DNA of 35,353 bases from Deltaproteobacteria bacterium (GTDB lineage: Bacteria; Myxococcota_A; UBA9160; SMWR01): contig PBYF01000001.1 in NCBI GenBank assembly GCA_002729515.1, positions 1 to 35,353 on the forward strand, in the 5' to 3' direction. The translations under genes and the position numbers were made by a program. Within the stretch, counting starts at the first letter, position 1. Every line of letters begins with the position of its first letter. Positions 23,232-31,432 of this stretch are shown piece by piece. The notes beneath the pieces were generated by a model. It did not search any database. It was not told the origin of the DNA and saw nothing but the letters and a program-made list of their open reading frames with translations.

Positions 23232-24131
23232 TCACGCATCGTTCAGGATCTCGATGCCCCGCTCGCGAAAGCTGTCCTGCGCCTCGGCGAGTCGCTGCCA
23301 AGAGAGCCTTGCCAGGCCGAGCCGCGGCTGTGAGCCCTGAATGATGTCGATCTTCGCCTCGCCCATATCGTGATAGGCGAGCAGGTGGATGCCCGCCTTA
23401 TGCACTCGCTGCAGCAGCGCGGCCACCGCGTCGATGTTGGCGCGCGTGTCCGTGAAGCCCGGAATCACCGGCATGCGGAACTCGACGGGATGCTCCTTCT
23501 CTGCAAGAGCGAGCGCGTTGCGCCGAATCGTCTCGTAGCCGTCACCCAGGTGCTCGGCGTGCTGTTCGGGATCCATCAGCTTGAGGTCGAAGTAGATCAG
23601 ATCGAGCTTCCGCAGGATCGCCTCCCACCTGTCGAACGAGAACACACCCGCCGTCTCGACGTTCGTGTGGATGGACTCCGCCCTGCAGAGATCGATTACC
23701 CGATCGAGAAAGTGCGGATGAAGAAGCGGCTCGCCACCGGTGAACGTGACGCCGCCACCCGAGCTCACGAAATAGGGAACGTCGGGGCGCAACTTCTCCA
23801 TCAACTGCTCGGGTGTGTGCGCCTCGCCAATGAGCCGAAGCGCACTACTCGGGCAGGCGGCGACGCAGCGGCCGCATAGCGTGCACTTTGCCTGATCGAT
23901 ACGGAAACTTCCGTGCAGGATCGCACTATCCTCGCAGGCAGCCTCGCACTCGAGGTATTCGCCACAGCGGTCCCGATAGAAGGCCACCACCGGCACATGA
24001 TCCTGTGACTCGGGATTCTGGCACCAGGGGCAGCGGAGCGAGCATCCCTTCAGGAAGACCAGCGAGCGGATGCCCGGCCCGTCGTGCAGGCTGAAGCGCT
24101 GGATGTCGAAGACCGGAGCAGTCGGTGTCAT
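23232..24131 (-). CDS. Glycyl-radical enzyme activating enzyme (radical SAM)
   Basis: 299 residues. It cleaves S-adenosylmethionine to generate the glycyl radical on the partner enzyme encoded immediately upstream. The radical SAM site is C30-x3-C34-x2-C37 in LKGCSLRCPWCQNPE. A ferredoxin-like insert (DQAKCTLCGRCVAACPSSAL plus an earlier Cys group, RCGEYLECEAAC) follows, as in activases of CutC/glycerol-dehydratase-type enzymes. GGGVTFTGGEPLLHPHF binds SAM. ATG at 24131 overlaps the TGA of the glycyl radical enzyme (ATGA), so the two are translationally coupled. The first auxiliary cluster group looks atypical in spacing. Confidence 0.95.
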   Translation of the reverse strand: MTPTAPVFDIQRFSLHDGPGIRSLVFLKGCSLRCPWCQNPESQDHVPVVAFYRDRCGEYLECEAACEDSAILHGSFRIDQAKCTLCGRCVAACPSSALRLIGEAHTPEQLMEKLRPDVPYFVSSGGGVTFTGGEPLLHPHFLDRVIDLCRAESIHTNVETAGVFSFDRWEAILRKLDLIYFDLKLMDPEQHAEHLGDGYETIRRNALALAEKEHPVEFRMPVIPGFTDTRANIDAVAALLQRVHKAGIHLLAYHDMGEAKIDIIQGSQPRLGLARLSWQRLAEAQDSFRERGIEILNDA

Positions 24132-26476
24132 CGCGCGTACTGGCGCGTGCGATCGATCAACTCCTGCTGCATGGCGGGTGTCAGATCGACGAAGTACGCA
24201 CAGTAGCCCGAGATCCTGACGAGCAGATTGCGATGGCTGCCGGGGTCGCGCATGGCCTCTTCGAGGACGGCCGGGTCGAGCACGTTGATCTGCACCTGCA
24301 TCCCGCCCTGGGCGAAGTAGCCGCCGACCAGTGCCTGAAGTGCGGCACGCCCCTCGGTCCCCGCAACAGTGCCCGCGTCGAACTTGATGTTCAGGTTGAT
24401 TCCGTTGCCGAAGCGGCTGTGGTCGAGCCGGGCCACCGAGTTGAGCGAGGCCGTCGGGCCGAGCAGGTCGGAGCCGTCGGTGGGCGCCAGGCCGTCGGCG
24501 AGCGGCCGGCCCGCCAGGCGCCCGGACGGCATGGCGGCCATGCGCTGGCCGAAGCCCTGATGGCACGTCATCGAGTAGTAGCCCGGCATCCAGCGACCGC
24601 CGCGCGTGTTGGTGTGGCGAGAGACGACGCGGTCGAAGAGCAGTGCCACGCAATTGGCCAGCGCGTCGACGCGCGGCGAGTCGTTGCCAAACGCCGCAAC
24701 CTTGCGCGCTCGGGCGAGCATCAGCTCCTGCCCCTCGAAGTTCGTCGCGCAGGCGTTGGCGAAGTCTTCGAGGTCGTAAAGACCCTTCTCGAAGACCAGC
24801 TCGTCGATCACGGCGAGTGAGTTTGCGAGATCCGCCACACCGACACCCTGGATGCCCGAGGCGTTGAACCAGGCGCCGCCGCGTGTCGAGTCGGTGGCGT
24901 TCTCGATGCAGCCGCCGATCAGCAGCGACGAGAACGGAGTGGGATAGTACTCGGCGCCCGCACGCTCGATGGCGTCGAGCGAGCTCTTGAGCTGGTCGAT
25001 CCGCTCGGCTGTCTGCTTCTCGAGCTCGGCCAGCATTTCGTCGAGATTGTGGATCTCGCGGAGCCACGGTCGCTCGCCGGCGTCGTCCTTGCCGAGGCGG
25101 CCGCGACCCGCCAGCAGCCACTCCATCGCGATACCCAGGTTGAAGATCGCCGCGTCGGAAGACGTGAAGCTCTCGCACGAGAGCGCCGGCTCCACACAGC
25201 CCACGGTCGCGTAGTTCCAGACCTTCTCCGCGGCGTTGCCGCGCTGCACCATGGCGGGCATGATGACGTCGTCGTTGTAGAGCGCCGGCGAGCCACCGCC
25301 GCCCGCGACGACCTCGATGACGCGCTGCACGTAACCGGGGCTCGAGGCTCGGCTGATGCGGGCATGCCAGTTGGGCTGGCGGGTCTTGAACCCCTCCATG
25401 ACATCGAGCAGCAGGAAGCTCAGCTCGTTGGCGGCGTCGTTGCCCTCGGCGTCCACGCCGCCGATCGTGAGCGCCTGGCCGCTCGGCAGACCCGCGTAGT
25501 ACTCGGTGGCCCGCCGCGAGAAGAGCGGGATCACCTCCGAGAGCTTGATGCAGACGGCCGCAAACAACTCGCGCGCCTCTCCGTCATCGAGGTCGCCGCG
25601 CTCTCGCTGCTGGCGGTAGAGGGGCAGCAGATACTGGTCCATCCGCCCCAGGCTGATGCCCTGGTCGACCGACTCGATCTGGATCACGAGCTGAAAGAGC
25701 CAGATCAGCTGCAGGGCCTCGCGGAGGCTCTGCGGCGGATCGCGTGGCACCCGCCGAAGCACACCCGCGATGTCGTCGCGACCGAGTCGCTCTGCCTCGA
25801 TGCGGTATCGGTCGGCAAAGCGATCGATCGCGTCGAGGACCAGCAGGCTCGCCTCGAGGTACTCGTCGCCGTCCTTGGGCAGCGCACCGCATTGCCGGCG
25901 CTGCTGGATCTTGTCGCGCAGGCCGCGAGTGCCCAACAGGATCAGCTCGCCGTAGTCGGGCAGGAAGTGGGCGACGCCCGCCGCCTCGTTGATGGCGAAG
26001 TGGAGCGCATTCAACTGATCGCCCGCGTACTTGACCTTCTCCCGAAGTGGGAACGCGCGCATTGCGAGGTTCCGATTGAGCCAGTACGGAACGACCTTGC
26101 GCAGCAGCTTCCACTTCGTGCCGGGCGGGACCGCGAGCGGATTGACGTCGCGCGTCTCGAAGCTGAGCACATCCTCGAGCATGGCCGCCCCGGCCTTCTC
26201 GATATGACAGATGGCCCCGATGCGATGCTCGGTGTGGGTTCCGACGATCAGTTCGTCGTCGAAGATGCGGATCGAGCGGCAGTCCAGGTGGTGAGCCAGG
26301 CTCTCGGCGCTCTGCCGCAGCGCGGAGGCGCCAGTGGGTGCAAGCTTCTTGTAGTAGTCCGTGTAGTGCAGCGCACGCTCGATACCGATCGCGGGCACGC
26401 TGCGCGAGTGGTCGGCATGGAGCTTCTGTATCCGGGGCGAAGGTTGCCAGCCGGAGGGAGCCGGGGCAGCGCTCAT
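24128..26476 (-). CDS. Glycyl radical enzyme, Cys-x-Glu lyase/dehydratase type
   Basis: A 782-residue pyruvate-formate-lyase-fold enzyme. The catalytic thiyl residue is C427 with E429 in ATVGCVEPAL. The C-V-E-P signature is shared by choline TMA-lyase, glycerol and propanediol dehydratases and isethionate sulfite-lyase, where the Glu acts as base. The glycyl radical is at G757 in LLVRISGYCAYFVDL. PFL-like domain residues QPNWHARIS (about 367-375) and ALYNDDVIMPAM (about 398-409) are present. ATG at 26476 follows GAGGA; the open frame further upstream is not homologous. Residues that would set choline, diol or isethionate specificity cannot be assigned by eye, so the substrate is unknown. The activase is coupled downstream. 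No microcompartment genes are present. Confidence 0.93.
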   Translation of the reverse strand: MSAAPAPSGWQPSPRIQKLHADHSRSVPAIGIERALHYTDYYKKLAPTGASALRQSAESLAHHLDCRSIRIFDDELIVGTHTEHRIGAICHIEKAGAAMLEDVLSFETRDVNPLAVPPGTKWKLLRKVVPYWLNRNLAMRAFPLREKVKYAGDQLNALHFAINEAAGVAHFLPDYGELILLGTRGLRDKIQQRRQCGALPKDGDEYLEASLLVLDAIDRFADRYRIEAERLGRDDIAGVLRRVPRDPPQSLREALQLIWLFQLVIQIESVDQGISLGRMDQYLLPLYRQQRERGDLDDGEARELFAAVCIKLSEVIPLFSRRATEYYAGLPSGQALTIGGVDAEGNDAANELSFLLLDVMEGFKTRQPNWHARISRASSPGYVQRVIEVVAGGGGSPALYNDDVIMPAMVQRGNAAEKVWNYATVGCVEPALSCESFTSSDAAIFNLGIAMEWLLAGRGRLGKDDAGERPWLREIHNLDEMLAELEKQTAERIDQLKSSLDAIERAGAEYYPTPFSSLLIGGCIENATDSTRGGAWFNASGIQGVGVADLANSLAVIDELVFEKGLYDLEDFANACATNFEGQELMLARARKVAAFGNDSPRVDALANCVALLFDRVVSRHTNTRGGRWMPGYYSMTCHQGFGQRMAAMPSGRLAGRPLADGLAPTDGSDLLGPTASLNSVARLDHSRFGNGINLNIKFDAGTVAGTEGRAALQALVGGYFAQGGMQVQINVLDPAVLEEAMRDPGSHRNLLVRISGYCAYFVDLTPAMQQELIDRTRQYAR

Positions 26477-26718
26477 GGCTTGTCCTCGGGCGGAGAGTGT
26501 AGCAAGCGGGGGTCGTGGATCCGGGAGCGGGAAAGCCCGGTGTCGACCAGTATGTGTACGGGCTCCGCGGGCGGTCTGGAAACCCACGCTGGCAGAATCG
26601 CACGTGCAGTCGACGGACACCTCGTCGGAGGCCAAGGAGTCACAGCATGCCGGCTGGGCGAAGCTGTCGACGCAGAAGACGGCCGAGCCGCGGAGATCCA
26701 GAGCTCGACGTGACATCG

Positions 26719-27048
26719 TCAGCGCGGGGTCCACTGCGTGTTTCCGCCGCGCCGGAGGCACGTGCAGTTCTTCTCCTCGAACATCTCGCCATTTTCAGGA
26801 TCGCGCGGGCAGTCGCGCCATTCGCAGGCCTCCCAGCCCCACCGGCCCCGCAGGGCGAAGCATTCGAGCTCCGACGTGATGGCTGCGGCCAGCTCTGGCA
26901 TCATGCAGATCCGGCTCGTGGCCTGGCCGGTCGCGCCCATCGAGCGGACGCACCCGCCGTCGCCAGGCACATCCGCCGGCAGCTCGCACGGGCCCGCGCG
27001 ATGACTGGTCGCGAACGAGAATGGAAGCAGGGGATCGAGCCATGACAC
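26719..27048 (-). CDS. Possible cysteine-rich small protein (uncertain)
   Basis: A 109-codon minus-strand frame with eight cysteines, mostly within the last 90 residues. It includes CVRSMGATGQATSRICMMPE, WEACEWRDCPRD and EEKNCTCLRR, and an even, spaced Cys pattern of this kind is typical of exported disulfide proteins. It has no clear signal peptide, its ribosome site is weak, and its start overlaps the divergent amidohydrolase start. Real coding may begin further in. The rest of the 565-bp gap (26477-27041) holds no other gene I can support, although the frame just upstream of the glycyl radical enzyme also reads Cys-rich text (PACCDSLASDEVSVDCTC). Confidence 0.3.
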   Translation of the reverse strand: MSWLDPLLPFSFATSHRAGPCELPADVPGDGGCVRSMGATGQATSRICMMPELAAAITSELECFALRGRWGWEACEWRDCPRDPENGEMFEEKNCTCLRRGGNTQWTPR

Positions 27049-28385
27049 AGCCGAGAATCGTATTCACGAGCGCCAACCTGGTGGACGGAGTCAACCCCGC
27101 ACAGCGCGGCGTCACGGTCATAGTCGAGGGCGAGCGCATCACCCACGTCGGGGCAGGTGCTGCACCCGACTCGCGGCCCGGCGATCGCATGGTCGATCTC
27201 TCCGACAAGACGCTCATGCCCGGGATGTTCCAGTGCCACTTCCACGCGCACTTCGGCGCGTTCGGCGAGGGAGTGGGCGCGCCGGCGCTGGGGCTCGAGG
27301 GCTCGCCCGCCTATCTCGCGATGCTGACGGCGAAAAACGCCGGCATCTGCCTCGACCACGGCTACACCGGCGCGGTGGGATCGAGCAACGCACACGTGAT
27401 CGACGTCGCGCTGAAAGAGGCGATCCTGGCCGGTCACGTGCGCGGCCCGCGCTACCTGGCCTGCACGCGGGAGCTCGTGACTACCGGCGACTACTCCGAC
27501 TACTCCAACAACCGCAACTGGTTCATGGAACTGGGCAACACCGGGCTCACCCTGCAGGCCGACGGTGCGGACGGCTGGCGGCGTGCAGTTCGCTCGGAGC
27601 TCGGCAAGGGCGCGGACATCGTCAAGATCTCCGCCAGTGCGGGCCACGGCTCGATGCCCGCGCGTGGAACGATCTACCAGACCCCCGACGAGCTGCACGC
27701 CTGCGTCGATACCGCCCATGAGCTCGGCAAGCTGGTGCGTGCACACGTCGCGACCCGGGACGGCATTCTCGCCTGTGCGAGGGCCGGTGTGGACGTGATC
27801 GACCACGCCGACCGCATCGACCGGGAGTGCATCGACGCAATCCTCGAGGCGGGGAGCTTCGTCGTGCCCAGCATGCTCTGGACGGTGCGATTCCTCGAGG
27901 TGGCGGAGAACTGGGACCACGCGGAGCGCACGCTGCAGATCAACGAGGGTTTCCCCGAATCGCTCGACGACACGCTGGCGCGCATCCGCGGCGTGCGCGA
28001 GGACTTCGAGTACACCTGCCGCGCCATGCCCGACGCCGTGGCGGCTGGCGTGAAGATGGTGGTGGGCGACGATTTCGGCACGCCGATCATGCCCCACGGC
28101 GACTACGCCGCGGAACTCGTCTTCTACGTGAAGCAGCTCGGCATCTCGCCGCTCGAGGTGATCCGCTGGGCCACGAGCAACGGCGCAGAGCTGATGGGCC
28201 ACGGCGGCGACCTCGGTCGCATCGAAGCCGGGCGACTGGCCGACGTGGTGGTGCTCGACGGGGATCCGCTCCAGGACATCACCTGCCTCGCGGATCCGGC
28301 CAACGTGCTGGCCGTACTGAAGGGCGGCGAGGTGGTGAAGGACCTGCTCGGAGAACCGCAGAGCCCGCTCGCCGTCCGGGCCTAG
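27042..28385 (+). CDS. Amidohydrolase family metal-dependent hydrolase
   Basis: A 447-residue amidohydrolase-superfamily enzyme (imidazolonepropionase/prolidase-like branch). Metal ligands are H66-x-H68 in MFQCHFHAHF, the lysine region VKISASAGHG, His in RAHVATRDG, DHADRID, and the final Asp in VVGDDFGTP. An N- and C-terminal beta-sandwich encloses the barrel (start ANLVDGVNPA, end GRLADVVVLDGDP). ATG at 27042 has AGGGGA upstream; the ATG at 27021 has not. It is divergent from the glycyl radical operon and convergent with an AraC regulator. It probably hydrolyses a cyclic or linear amide; substrate unknown. Confidence 0.9.
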   Translation: MTQPRIVFTSANLVDGVNPAQRGVTVIVEGERITHVGAGAAPDSRPGDRMVDLSDKTLMPGMFQCHFHAHFGAFGEGVGAPALGLEGSPAYLAMLTAKNAGICLDHGYTGAVGSSNAHVIDVALKEAILAGHVRGPRYLACTRELVTTGDYSDYSNNRNWFMELGNTGLTLQADGADGWRRAVRSELGKGADIVKISASAGHGSMPARGTIYQTPDELHACVDTAHELGKLVRAHVATRDGILACARAGVDVIDHADRIDRECIDAILEAGSFVVPSMLWTVRFLEVAENWDHAERTLQINEGFPESLDDTLARIRGVREDFEYTCRAMPDAVAAGVKMVVGDDFGTPIMPHGDYAAELVFYVKQLGISPLEVIRWATSNGAELMGHGGDLGRIEAGRLADVVVLDGDPLQDITCLADPANVLAVLKGGEVVKDLLGEPQSPLAVRA

Positions 28386-28386
28386 G

Positions 28387-28420
28387 GTCACGCGACGGGG
28401 CGAGACCCTGCCCGCGTGAC
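28387..28420. terminator. Bidirectional stem-loop between amidohydrolase and AraC gene
   Basis: GTCACGCG (28387-28394) pairs perfectly with CGCGTGAC (28413-28420), with an inner GGGC/GCCC. It lies just after the amidohydrolase stop in a 57-base convergent gap. No long T-tract. Confidence 0.55.
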
Positions 28421-28442
28421 GATGTGCCGTCCGCGCGGGGCG

Positions 28443-29441
28443 TCAGCTGGCGCGCACGAAGTCGGCCGGGGTCTGCCCGGTCCAGCGGCGAAACGCCTTG
28501 GTGAAGGCGCTCGGATCCGAGAACCCGAGGAGGAAGGCAACCTCCTCGATCGCGCGCTTCTCCTTCGTCAGGTAGTGGCTCGCCAGCTCGGCACGCACGT
28601 CGTCCAGGATCTCCTGGTAGCTCGTCTCCTCGTCCTTGAGGCGGCGGCGCAGCGTGCGCTCGCTCATGGAGAAATGGGCGGCGACGGCCTCGGACGTCAA
28701 GCCGCCCATCGGCTGTATCGAGAGGATGCAGGCGCGGACGCGCTGCGAGAACGGAGCCGTGGTGGGGATCCTGGCGAGCTGGTCGGCTGCGTACTCCTCG
28801 AGCACGTGGCGCAGCGCAGCGTCGGCGGACGGGTTCACGCCGTCCATCATCGAGATCGGGAACAGCACCCCGTCCTCCTCCGCATCGAAGCGGACCGGGA
28901 GCTTCAGGATCCGCTCGTAATCGTCCGCGTGCGCCGGGGCCGAGTAGGAGAATCTCGCCTCGAGCGGGTCGGTCCCCGCCGCCCCGATGAGCCGGCTCAT
29001 CGTGACCGTGAGGCCAATCGAGTACTCCACGATGAAGTGATTCGCCTGCGAGGGGGCGCCGGTGTGGCAGCGGAAGAACGCGACCTCGCCCTCGCTCTCC
29101 AGCTCGCACTCGATGTCTTCCAGCAGCAGCGGGGTCAGGCCCTTGACCAGCTCGAGCGAGCTGCGAACCGACTCGCTCGCCGAGGCCAGGTAGCCGATGA
29201 CGCCCAGCGATTTCGCCTTGGCCCCCTCGGAGACGTGCAACGCGATGGCCGGATCGCCGGTGACCTCGCTCGCGACCTGCCACAACGCCTCGATATCCGC
29301 CTTGGGAAAGCGCTTTCGGGTGTCCTCGAGGGCCTCCCCCGGAATGCCGGCCCTATCCAGGATCGGACGGAGATCGAAGCCCTCGTTCCCGAGGTACTCG
29401 AGGAGCGGCAGAATCGCGTTGACAGAACCGTAGGAACTCAT
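28443..29441 (-). CDS. AraC family regulator with arabinose-binding-type N-terminal domain
   Basis: A 332-residue regulator. Residues 1-200 form the Arabinose_bd-type domain found in OruR/ArgR-like AraC proteins (start GSVNAILPLLEYLGNEGFDL). Residues about 230-330 form the two-HTH AraC domain: AVAAHFSMSERTLRRRLKDE, then EVAFLLGFSDPSAFTKAFRR and WTGQTPADFV. The start is unsettled: ATG 29441 or ATG 29465, neither with a strong ribosome site. The gene is divergent from the BVMO 2 / P450 pair, and the spacer carries an inverted repeat. It is the likely regulator of that pair, sensing a small organic molecule (inference). Confidence 0.9.
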   Translation of the reverse strand: MSSYGSVNAILPLLEYLGNEGFDLRPILDRAGIPGEALEDTRKRFPKADIEALWQVASEVTGDPAIALHVSEGAKAKSLGVIGYLASASESVRSSLELVKGLTPLLLEDIECELESEGEVAFFRCHTGAPSQANHFIVEYSIGLTVTMSRLIGAAGTDPLEARFSYSAPAHADDYERILKLPVRFDAEEDGVLFPISMMDGVNPSADAALRHVLEEYAADQLARIPTTAPFSQRVRACILSIQPMGGLTSEAVAAHFSMSERTLRRRLKDEETSYQEILDDVRAELASHYLTKEKRAIEEVAFLLGFSDPSAFTKAFRRWTGQTPADFVRAS

Positions 29442-29490
29442 CTTCGAAGCGGTTTCCGACACCATTCGAGCCCGCCGCCTGTAACCCCGA

Positions 29491-29514
29491 CAGCGAGAAG
29501 GACGGTTCTCGCTG
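29491..29514. promoter_or_regulatory. Perfect 9-bp inverted repeat between AraC and BVMO 2
   Basis: CAGCGAGAA (29491-29499), a 6-base spacer, then TTCTCGCTG (29506-29514). It is located 50 bases upstream of the AraC start in the divergent spacer. It could be an operator for the regulator or a stem-loop in its leader. A weak relic of the dispersed element's end (CCTATGCTCGA, 29575-29585) lies further right. Confidence 0.5.
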
Positions 29515-29718
29515 CTGACCGGATTCGACCAGACACGGGGCCGAACCGGACAAGATCCGCCCCTCGACGGCTCCCTATGCTCGATTTCGCGTGGAGAAAA
29601 GATAGGCCAGGGATCCAGTTCCGGCGCACCGGCCGGAGCGGCCGTCTGGCTCACGACCCCACGTGTACCGGGCCCTGATCACGAGCCCGAAACCGCAGAT
29701 CTTCGGGGAGACGACAGA

Positions 29719-31200
29719 ATGAGCAATGCGAATTCGACCAACGGCAAGGGCGCCAGCAGCGAGCCCCGCTTCATCATCATCGGGGCCGGAATGTCGGGCA
29801 TCCTCAGCGCCATCAAGCTGAAGGAGGCCGGCCTCGACTACGCCATCTACGAGAAGGCCGATCGCCTCGGTGGGACCTGGCGGGAGAACGAGTACGCCGG
29901 TCTGTCGTGCGACGTTCCCTCGCACCTGTACTGCTACTCCTTCGCTCCGAACCCCGATTGGAGCCATCGCTTCTCACCGGGAGCCGAGATCCAGGCCTAC
30001 TTCGTGGACATCGCAGAGCGCTACGGGATCGACAAGGAGATCCAGTACAACAAGAAGATCACGCGCTGCGCATTCGAAGACGGGCGCTGGCAGATCGAGA
30101 CGTCCGACGGATCGACCGACGCCGGCGACTTCGTAATCGCCGCGACGGGCGTCCTCCACGAGCCCGCGTACCCCGACATCGAGGGCCTCGACAGCTTCCA
30201 GGGCACGGTGTTCCACAGTGCACGCTGGAACCACGACGCAGAACTCGCGGGCAAGCGCATCGGCGTGATCGGAACCGGCTCGACCGCGATCCAGATCGTG
30301 GCGGCGCTGATCGACGACGCGAAGGAGCTCTCGCTCTTCCAGCGTACCGCCCAGTGGGTAACGCCCCAGGAGAACCCCGCCTTCACCGAGGAGGAGAAGG
30401 CCGACTTCCGGGCACACCCCGAGAAGATGCAGCAGATGCGGGAGTTCATCGCAAAGGGTTTCGCCGACGGGTTCGCCAACGCCGTCATCGACGCGAACTC
30501 GCCCGAACTCCGGATGATCCACGACACCTGCGTCGCGAACCTCGAGAACAGCGTGAAGGACTCGGCGCTCCGGGAGAAGCTCCGCCCCAACTACCGGGCG
30601 GGCTGCAAGCGCCTGATCATGTCGGAGGACTTCTACGACGCCATCCAGAAGCCCAACGCGAACCTCGTCACCGAGGGGATCGAACGGATCGAGCAGACCG
30701 GCGTGCGGACGAAGGACGGCGAGTTGCACGAACTCGACGTACTGATCCTCGCCACGGGGTTCCGCGTCGACCGCTTCATGCGGCCGATGAACGTGATCGG
30801 CCGCAACGGGACGAAACTCGACGATGTCTGGAGTCACGGCCCTTGCGCGTACATGGCGATCACGATTCCGGAGTTCCCGAATATCTTCATGCTGAACGGG
30901 CCGAACGGACCCGTCGGCAACTTCTCCCTCATCGACGTCGCCGAGCTGCAGTTCTCCTACATCATGAAGCTGGTCGACCAGGTTCGATCCGGTGCGTGCA
31001 AGGAGGTGAGCGTCTCGCAGGAGGCGATGGAGAAGTTCGACGAAGAGCGCAAGGAAGCCGCCAAGTCGACCATCTGGCAGAGCGGCTGCAACAGCTGGTA
31101 TCTCGACGCCAACGGCGTACCGGCGGTCTGGCCGTGGACCTTCGACCGCTTCCGAGACGAGATGGCCAACCCGCGCCTGGATCACTTCGACTTGAGATGA
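29719..31200 (+). CDS. Flavin-containing Baeyer-Villiger monooxygenase 2 (CHMO/HAPMO-type branch)
   Basis: A 493-residue class B monooxygenase. The FAD motif is GAGMSG (22-27), then GGTWRENEYAGLSCDVPSHL (about 51-70, typical of cyclohexanone/steroid/acetophenone-type BVMOs). The BVMO fingerprint is F160-x-G162-x3-H166-x3-W170, and the NADPH motif is GTGSTA (185-190). LATGFRVDRF-type text lies near 350. It differs from the EthA-type gene at 527, so the two are separate subfamilies. ATG at 29719 follows GGGGAGA. It is divergent from an AraC regulator and upstream of a P450, suggesting an oxidative catabolic pair acting on a ketone or sterol-like compound. Confidence 0.94.
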   Translation: MSNANSTNGKGASSEPRFIIIGAGMSGILSAIKLKEAGLDYAIYEKADRLGGTWRENEYAGLSCDVPSHLYCYSFAPNPDWSHRFSPGAEIQAYFVDIAERYGIDKEIQYNKKITRCAFEDGRWQIETSDGSTDAGDFVIAATGVLHEPAYPDIEGLDSFQGTVFHSARWNHDAELAGKRIGVIGTGSTAIQIVAALIDDAKELSLFQRTAQWVTPQENPAFTEEEKADFRAHPEKMQQMREFIAKGFADGFANAVIDANSPELRMIHDTCVANLENSVKDSALREKLRPNYRAGCKRLIMSEDFYDAIQKPNANLVTEGIERIEQTGVRTKDGELHELDVLILATGFRVDRFMRPMNVIGRNGTKLDDVWSHGPCAYMAITIPEFPNIFMLNGPNGPVGNFSLIDVAELQFSYIMKLVDQVRSGACKEVSVSQEAMEKFDEERKEAAKSTIWQSGCNSWYLDANGVPAVWPWTFDRFRDEMANPRLDHFDLR

Positions 31201-31244
31201 CGCGCCCGCGCGCGGCGCGGCGTCCACCTGCGGGAAACGGCTGA

Positions 31245-31258
31245 TCGCCCCGGGGCGA
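31245..31258. terminator. Perfect GC palindrome after BVMO 2
   Basis: TCGCCCCGGGGCGA, a 14-base perfect palindrome 45 bases after the stop codon. It could form a cruciform or act as a terminator stem, but it has no loop bases and no T-tract. Confidence 0.3.
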
Positions 31259-31323
31259 CCGGCACCCCTGCCCCACCCTTGCGTCTGCCCCCTTTTGGGG
31301 CCGTATCGTGCGACACTGGACGT

Positions 31324-31354
31324 GCATCGGTCGATGCGGCGGATGCACGTGCAT
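31324..31354. promoter_or_regulatory. Two adjacent palindromes upstream of P450
   Basis: GCATCG-GT-CGATGC (31324-31337) followed by a perfect 12-base palindrome ATGCACGTGCAT (31343-31354), about 80 bases before the P450 start. The spacing and symmetry suggest a TetR/MarR-type operator, but no such regulator is encoded here. Confidence 0.4.
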
Positions 31355-31432
31355 GGAGCTGCGGCATAGAGCGCTCGACGATGAGTTCTGCCGTCGAACG
31401 CTACGCGAATCGAACCCGGAGGAGACGCCCAC

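Noticed and set aside
25049-26713. A 554-codon plus-strand frame opposite the glycyl radical enzyme
   Set aside because: Antisense shadow without motifs; the minus strand holds both the catalytic Cys and Gly motifs.
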